From contig JAQNBH010000010.1 of the NCBI GenBank assembly GCA_028752905.1, positions 22,531,070-22,595,069 of the forward strand: DNA of 64,000 nucleotides, in the 5' to 3' direction. Source of the stretch: Cladorhizidae sp. MBARI D1340-BT2. Its lineage: Eukaryota; Porifera; Demospongiae; Poecilosclerida; Cladorhizidae. Under the pieces are notes generated by a model. It made no database searches. It saw only the letters and a program-made list of their open reading frames with translations, and was not told the DNA's origin. Every line of letters begins with the position of its first letter. Within the stretch, counting starts at the first letter, position 1. Made by a program: the position numbers and the translations under genes. Shown piece after piece: positions 59,216 through 64,000 of the stretch.

Positions 59216-59438
59216 ACAACTACACAAGAGATAATGTGTAACTACACAAGAGATAATGTGTAACTACACAAGAGATAATGTGTAACTACACAAGAGATAA
59301 TGTGTAACTACACAAGAGATAATGTGTAACTACACAAGAGATAATTGTAACTACACAAGAGATAATGTGTAACTACACAAGAGATAATGTGTAACTACAC
59401 AAGAGATAATGTGTAACTACACAAGAGATAATGTGTAT
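59216..59438. repeat. 22-base minisatellite, about 10 copies
   Basis: Near-perfect tandem units of ACTACACAAGAGATAATGTG. One copy is two bases short (near 59345). In the intron between D2 and D3. High identity suggests recent expansion. Confidence 0.92.
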
Positions 59439-59849
59439 GAAGCAAACTATTTCTCTAAATGACCTCTTCACTTCTATGAATAGTTTCACTCGATTTCTCA
59501 GCAATAAGCACCTTTTAATTCTCGACGCATTTCCTACATCCTTCGCTCAATTTATCTTAACAACATTGAGGTTTTCTCTATATAGAGAGTAAACATCTGT
59601 AATGAGTCAACTAGACCCAGTGAGGATAAGCGGATTGATAATGTCTACAATATGTGATGGTGCTTCCATCATCCATCACTTAGCCATCTCGCAAAGATTT
59701 AATCGTGGCTTGTTCTATCTACATGTCCAAATATGATTTTATTGGGACATCTTTTTCATGAAATATTTACCATTATTATTTCTGTTTATATATATTAGCT
59801 CAAGTTAATATAGACTGCCATATTAATAGAACTAACTTTCCTGGCTTAC

Positions 59850-59990
59850 ATATTGCAGTTCCATCAGATGTGAAGAACTCAAGAGTGACACCAAATGTAA
59901 GCTCTCCTTCCAATACACCAAAGTTAAATGTAACTGTTCCATCATCTTCATTCACACTGTACTCCTCAGGCCTGAAACCCAGTATAGTCT
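59850..59990 (-). CDS. Exon 5: Calx-beta D3, first half
   Basis: Starts TILGFRPEEYSVNEDDG and ends SDGTAI. Confidence 0.86.
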
Positions 59991-60106
59991 CTGAACAAAA
60001 GATTTATAGCATCAAAACAAAGTGATTAATGAGAAGCAGCAGCATTTATACCAACCCAACATTATAAAGCTCTATGGTATTTTTAAGACTTATTATTCCC
60101 ATTTAC

Positions 60107-60346
60107 CATCATCGTCAATAATGAATATTTGAGAAGAACTCATTGACTGTATTCTGCTCCGTTCTTCAGGAGTGAGAGAAACTTGACTTCCTCCTACTGC
60201 GACAGTATAACCTGTTAACCGTGCAAAGAAGAATTCTGTTTGCTCAGTCAGAGGATCCTCTAAGATATCAACATCAAATGTCTGTTGTGAATTAGCAGAA
60301 GAGAAATCCAGTGAAACAGAATCCACTGGTGTGTAGTCCAAACCAG
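60107..60346 (-). CDS. Exon 4: Calx-beta D2, second half (long)
   Basis: 80 codons. Starts GLDYTPVDSVSLDFSS and ends IFIIDDDG. An extra loop (PEERSRIQSMSSS) before the final strand makes it the longest B half. Confidence 0.87.
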
Positions 60347-60355
60347 CTGCAAATA

Positions 60356-60402
60356 AAAAGGGAGGGTGAAGAAGGGAGGGGGAGGGAGGGACAAGAACGA
60401 AG
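60356..60402. repeat. Purine-rich G-run cluster
   Basis: Several GGGAGGG blocks directly above exon 4, so a C/T-rich tract near its acceptor in the transcript. Confidence 0.7.
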
Positions 60403-60534
60403 GGGAGCTGTCAATATCAGATTAGGTCTTTCTCCATTTCACAATAATGTCACAGATACCTTAGCATTGCACTATTCATGTACTGTTTACTCGACTAAAT
60501 AGCACACACTGTACTGTACACATAGTGGTGTTAC

Positions 60535-60684
60535 CTATAGCAGTAGCAGATTCATCATTAGTAGCAGCAGATACAGTAACAACTAGGCCTTCCAACACGC
60601 CACGGGTTAGTTCGACCGCCAGGGAAACTGAACCAACATCTTCAGCAACAGTGTACTCCGATGGCATAAATGCAAACACCAGTA
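60535..60684 (-). CDS. Exon 3: Calx-beta D2, first half
   Basis: Starts LVFAFMPSEYTVAEDVG and ends SATAIG. Confidence 0.86.
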
Positions 60685-61191
60685 CTGCATGGATTAAAAA
60701 AATAATATTATCAAGCAAGAACATTAATAGTAGAAGAAAACTACTAAAGGGAAGGCACCATTTACTTCAGGCTTGCCCAGAGTTGTGATTTCTCATCATA
60801 TTTATAGTCGAAGTTGTGATTATAATAAATCAGTTGCATCAGATTAGTCAATACAAGCAAAAGTTAATTAATCTTTGTTAATTACTTCACAGTCTTGAAA
60901 CATTGCTCCTTCAGAGAGTTATGAGTTAAGTGTTGCCGGGTCTGAATGATTTTGGAAAAGGCTACTGAAGCCTAAAATGATATCTTTCAAAGCTAGAGCA
61001 CAATGGATGGCTAAATGTGGTTCTCCCTTTTCAACCATAGCAGGTACATATGGTGAACCAAAGCTACTTAGCTCCTAGTGTGACCACACTTGCAATTAGT
61101 TTGGCCCTCATCCAGATTTTGGGGAGTGTGATTATAGCCTGTAAACATCAAATCCGGAGGACTTCACCTCTTAATGTCATTATGGATTTAC

Positions 61192-61404
61192 CATCATCAT
61201 CCAAGATAGTGATGTCTGCTGAAGTAGGAGCCAAGTTCAGACGTGGGACTGCAGCACCTGAAAAGCTTAGATTTGCAGAGAAGCTCTCAAGAAATTCATA
61301 AACCAAATCATCCACGAGTGAGAAGGAGACATTCAATGCAGGATTGTCATCAGTCAGGACGATCACTCCATTATCGCCGAAGTTATCCAGGTAATCAGAG
61401 GAAA
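61192..61404 (-). CDS. Exon 2: Calx-beta D1, second half
   Basis: Starts SSDYLDNFGDNG, carries LVDDLVYEFLESFSANL, and ends ITILDDDG. Confidence 0.87.
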
Positions 61405-62281
61405 CTGTATGTTGAAGTGCGAGGAAAGGTTAAGAGGTGATAGTGAGTTATAATATCATGTCTAATAAGAGATACATAAAATTTGGAAAACTTAAAATAA
61501 AGTAGCCATTAACCTTGCAAGATTTAGCTAACCACACACTTAAATAGAGACACTCTATATTAGGTAATGTGACTTCTATCTAATTTACCTGTGAATACTA
61601 CTAGAGAAAGGCAGTTACTATCAGGTAAGTCCAAGTTTGTTATGGTTTATGACTAAATTAGGACGTTGATCATAACTTCCACCTTCAACTCTCTTTTTCT
61701 GGCCTCCGGTATTGATTGAAGACTCTTCTGCTGAGGAAAGCTGCACAGACTCCTATTCTTACTGGGAAACTTTTCTTGGTCCCTTTGCTTAGAGAAAAGA
61801 GGCATTCCAGAAGTTTGCTGAGCTTTCCTTTGGCTTGGCTTTTCTTTGCTTACCTCAAAACACCAAATTTGCATTCAATACAAACAATTTGACCGGATTA
61901 GTCCTGAAATAATGTTTATAAGTATAATGTTATAAGCACAAACAAAGTTAATATCAATTGGTACCAAACTAAAAATTAATTTAGCAGCTATTCATCCTCC
62001 AAAAAATAATTTGTTGTAGTTTATGAAGTTGTTAACATTTGGTGAATCGTGCTCTTTAAGGCTTATAATAATAAAGATAATAATAATTATTATTATTATT
62101 ATAATTATTATGATAATGATAATAATAATAACAATAACAATAAAAACAAAAAATAAATAAAATAATACACATCGTCTATGATTGGTATGCAGCAATTCAC
62201 AGATCGCTAATGCAGATGTATTTTGATTTTTCCTATTAAAGGTGTTTGTGGAAGGACAGACATTATTGTTATTTAACTCAC
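61405..62281. other. Intron inside D1
   Basis: Holds an AAT/ATT trinucleotide tract at 62065-62160. Nothing else recognised. Confidence 0.55.
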
Positions 62282-62422
62282 GTAGAGCAGATCCATCAGA
62301 GAAAGAGATCAATAGAGATACATCTTGCCCTATAATGCCAGATATAGCTCCAATCTGCAGGGTTACTGAGCCATCAGCCTCATTCACAGTGTAAGATGTC
62401 TCGATGAAACCAATAATAGCCT
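62282..62422 (-). CDS. Exon 1 of those visible: Calx-beta D1, first half
   Basis: Starts AIIGFIETSYTVNEADG and ends FSDGSALR. It begins in phase 1 after an AG acceptor, so at least one more coding exon must lie at higher coordinates, beyond 62422; none is recognisable up to 64000. Confidence 0.86.
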
Positions 62423-62465
62423 CTAAAAAAATAAGAACAAACTCCATTATATATTTGACCCAGTG

Positions 62466-62502
62466 TCGGGAGGAGGAGGGAGGAGGGAGGGGGGAGGGGA
62501 TG
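62466..62502. repeat. G-rich tract with four or more G runs
   Basis: GGGAGGAGGAGGGAGGAGGG followed by more G runs, just upstream of exon 1 on the + coordinate. It could form a G-quadruplex on the plus strand. Confidence 0.7.
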
Positions 62503-63740
62503 ATAGAGAAGGCATGACCCATCCCACATTCCCCAAGAAGATATATTCTACATACTCAAACACTTTATTCTAAGAACATGTGGTAATTAACACATTTAAC
62601 CAGTTCGAAACAAAATTTCCTGATAAAATTTATCTCTAATGTAAAATTCTAGCATGGCTGTCTTACAGCCAGACAATTATCACTCTTCAGTCTAGCTGCT
62701 CTGTCATTGTAATCAATTCAGTATTAACATCCACCTTTAAAAAAATAGCAATAACACAAACAACAAACAAACATGCCTGCAAAATAAACAAAACATCTTT
62801 ACAATATTGCACTTCCTCTATGAATTAATATCAGTGATCATGGGTTGGCTACAAATTACCTTGTGGCTTTTTATGGGATTTTCAATACATCTACAAGTGC
62901 TGCAATAAGTGATGTAGTGTTCTCCCCAGGATTATTTTAAGGGATACTGGCTTGTCGTCAGTGGAGTAGCATACTAATAAACCATGATTCTCAGTGTGTA
63001 TTTTTGGTATTACTGTGTTTACAGGTTGCAGGAGGTACAATGGACTGGACATAACATGTAAAAGAGCTAAGAATCAGTACAGTGTCATGCAACATGCAGT
63101 ATATAATACTAGTTATGCTGAAGCCTATGCTCATATTATAATAGTGAATATAACTTCTTGAAATATTTCATGGGTGTAGTAACTGCTGTGATACTGTTTA
63201 CAATGATGATTCTGGAAGAAATGTGGTTTCATAAACACAGAGGGAGACTGAGACTGTTTAGGTGAAAAGTGAGGGCTAAGCTACAATCTCTCCTAGGCAC
63301 TAGGCACTGCACCATCTCCCCAAATCCAAGTTAGCTTTGCATGCTTCACTAAGCTCTGCCTTGTTAGAGTCATGCGAGGCAAGTTGATCCATGTCACTCA
63401 GCCGATGGTGACATCCTTAGGCCTATGATTATGTTATCAGTAGAGCAAACATGCCACACCTTGCCCATCTTCAAACTCTAACATCCAGGGTAAGTTCAAC
63501 TTCCATTCTTATCATTGCCAGCCTTCCTGTGCTTGTTTGAGCTCTACTAGGAACACCCTCATCTGGACTTCTATGCTTTGGTATGTCTCACTCGCGAGAC
63601 GTGAGAGCTAGAACTGCTGCAAATATTTAGCCAACAACAGCCACAATATGTAGCATCATCAATGTGACAAATTAACTTTAACTGTAATAGTACAATGGGT
63701 AAGACGTATCAGTCGATATGCCTTCAATTTCAAAGGGATA
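62503..63740. other. No gene recognised
   Basis: Probably intron sequence upstream of the first visible exon. No Calx-beta half, no other domain, no tRNA-like fold seen. Confidence 0.5.
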
Positions 63741-63754
63741 TCAGACTGATACGC

Positions 63755-64000
63755 TGTGTGTGTGTGTTTGTGTGTGTGTGTTTGTGTGTAATCGTGTGCG
63801 CGTGCGTGTGATTGTGTGCACGTGATTGTGCGCACGTGATTGTGCGCACGTGATTGTGCGCACGTGATTGTGCGCACGTGATTGTGCGCACGTGATTGTG
63901 CGCACGTGATTGTGCGCACGTGATTGTGTGCATGTGATTGTGTGCATGTGATTGTGTGCATGTGATTGTGTGCATGTGATTGTGTGCATGTGATTGTGTG
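63755..64000. repeat. (TG)n followed by 14-base tandem repeat, running off the window
   Basis: A TG-rich tract passes into about 15 copies of a 14-base unit, ATTGTGCGCACGTG then ATTGTGTGCATGTG variants. Minus-strand ORFs of about 80-100 codons (HTITCTQS-type repeats) are artefacts. The array continues beyond 64000. Confidence 0.9.

Larger units (their letters stand above)
5882..62422 (-). other. Giant multi-exon gene: 39 Calx-beta domains plus VWD-like C-terminus (5' end outside window)
   Basis: Seen: 78 consecutive minus-strand exons, all phase 1 to phase 1, alternate strictly between A (first half) and B (second half) of a Calx-beta domain, ending in two exons of a VWD/ITIH_C-like region with a stop. 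The strict alternation with no break is the reason to call one gene rather than several. Known: Calx-beta domains bind calcium through an acidic cluster at the domain end, as in the Na/Ca exchanger CBD1; sponge aggregation-factor core proteins are extracellular Calx-beta arrays. Inferred: a secreted, calcium-dependent adhesion protein. No transmembrane helix or 7TM region follows the array, which argues against an ADGRV1-type receptor. The first exon, promoter and signal peptide are not in the window. Confidence 0.85.

Noticed and set aside
59216..59438. CRISPR-like regular repeat
   Set aside because: Units are head to tail without spacers and the genome is eukaryotic; it is a minisatellite.
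5882..62422. Interpretation as several tandem aggregation-factor-type genes
   Set aside because: There is no in-frame stop, VWD-like end or start region between domains; A and B exons alternate without a break from 62422 down to 7469.
63659..63989. Histidine/threonine-rich minus-strand ORFs
   Set aside because: Created by the 14-base and TG repeats.

Overview
The window is animal genomic DNA, AT-rich and intron-rich, and almost all of it is one very large gene read on the minus strand. I joined 78 coding exons between 62422 and 5882 by eye. Every internal exon is a multiple of 3, every junction is phase 1, and every exon has an AG acceptor and a GT donor. Together they give about 14.47 kb of coding sequence, roughly 4,820 residues. 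The 5' end lies outside the window (no start codon or signal peptide is visible); the stop codon is at 5882-5884.

The protein is 39 Calx-beta domains in unbroken series followed by a C-terminal region resembling a VWD/ITIH C-terminal domain, with no membrane segment after it. Each Calx-beta domain is normally split into an A exon (first half, typically an 'IGF' start and an acidic 'TE/NE' turn) and a B exon (second half, starting near 'DY' and ending in an acidic 'DDDG'-like calcium cluster). Domains are numbered D1-D39 and exons e1-e78 in gene order, that is from high to low coordinate. The architecture (extracellular, calcium-binding, modular, VWD-like end) together with the transposon content suggests a sponge (demosponge) and a gene of the aggregation-factor type. 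That identification is inference; the Calx-beta calls are direct.

Layout in + coordinates: 1-1680, no gene seen; about 1690-4942, a decayed plus-strand DDE transposase element holding a nested, decayed Merlin/ISXO2-like element, which itself holds a foldback sequence; 4943-5881, 3' flank or UTR of the large gene; 5882-7368, C-terminal VWD-like exons; 7469-17746, domains D39 to D31 and part of D30; 17747-28490, a region of recent tandem duplication carrying a three-domain unit; 28490-48317, more cysteine-containing domains in long introns that host an hAT-type MITE (33684-34288), a piggyBac-like element (39095-40993) and several minisatellites; 48527-62422, the N-terminal-side domains, including a second type of three-domain repeat and two exon fusions; 62423-64000, non-coding, ending in a simple repeat.

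The array has grown by duplication of three-domain (six-exon) blocks. Sixteen of the 39 domains carry a cysteine in the A half and one at a fixed place in the B half, and the other 23 have neither, which points to a domain-spanning disulphide gained or lost as a pair.
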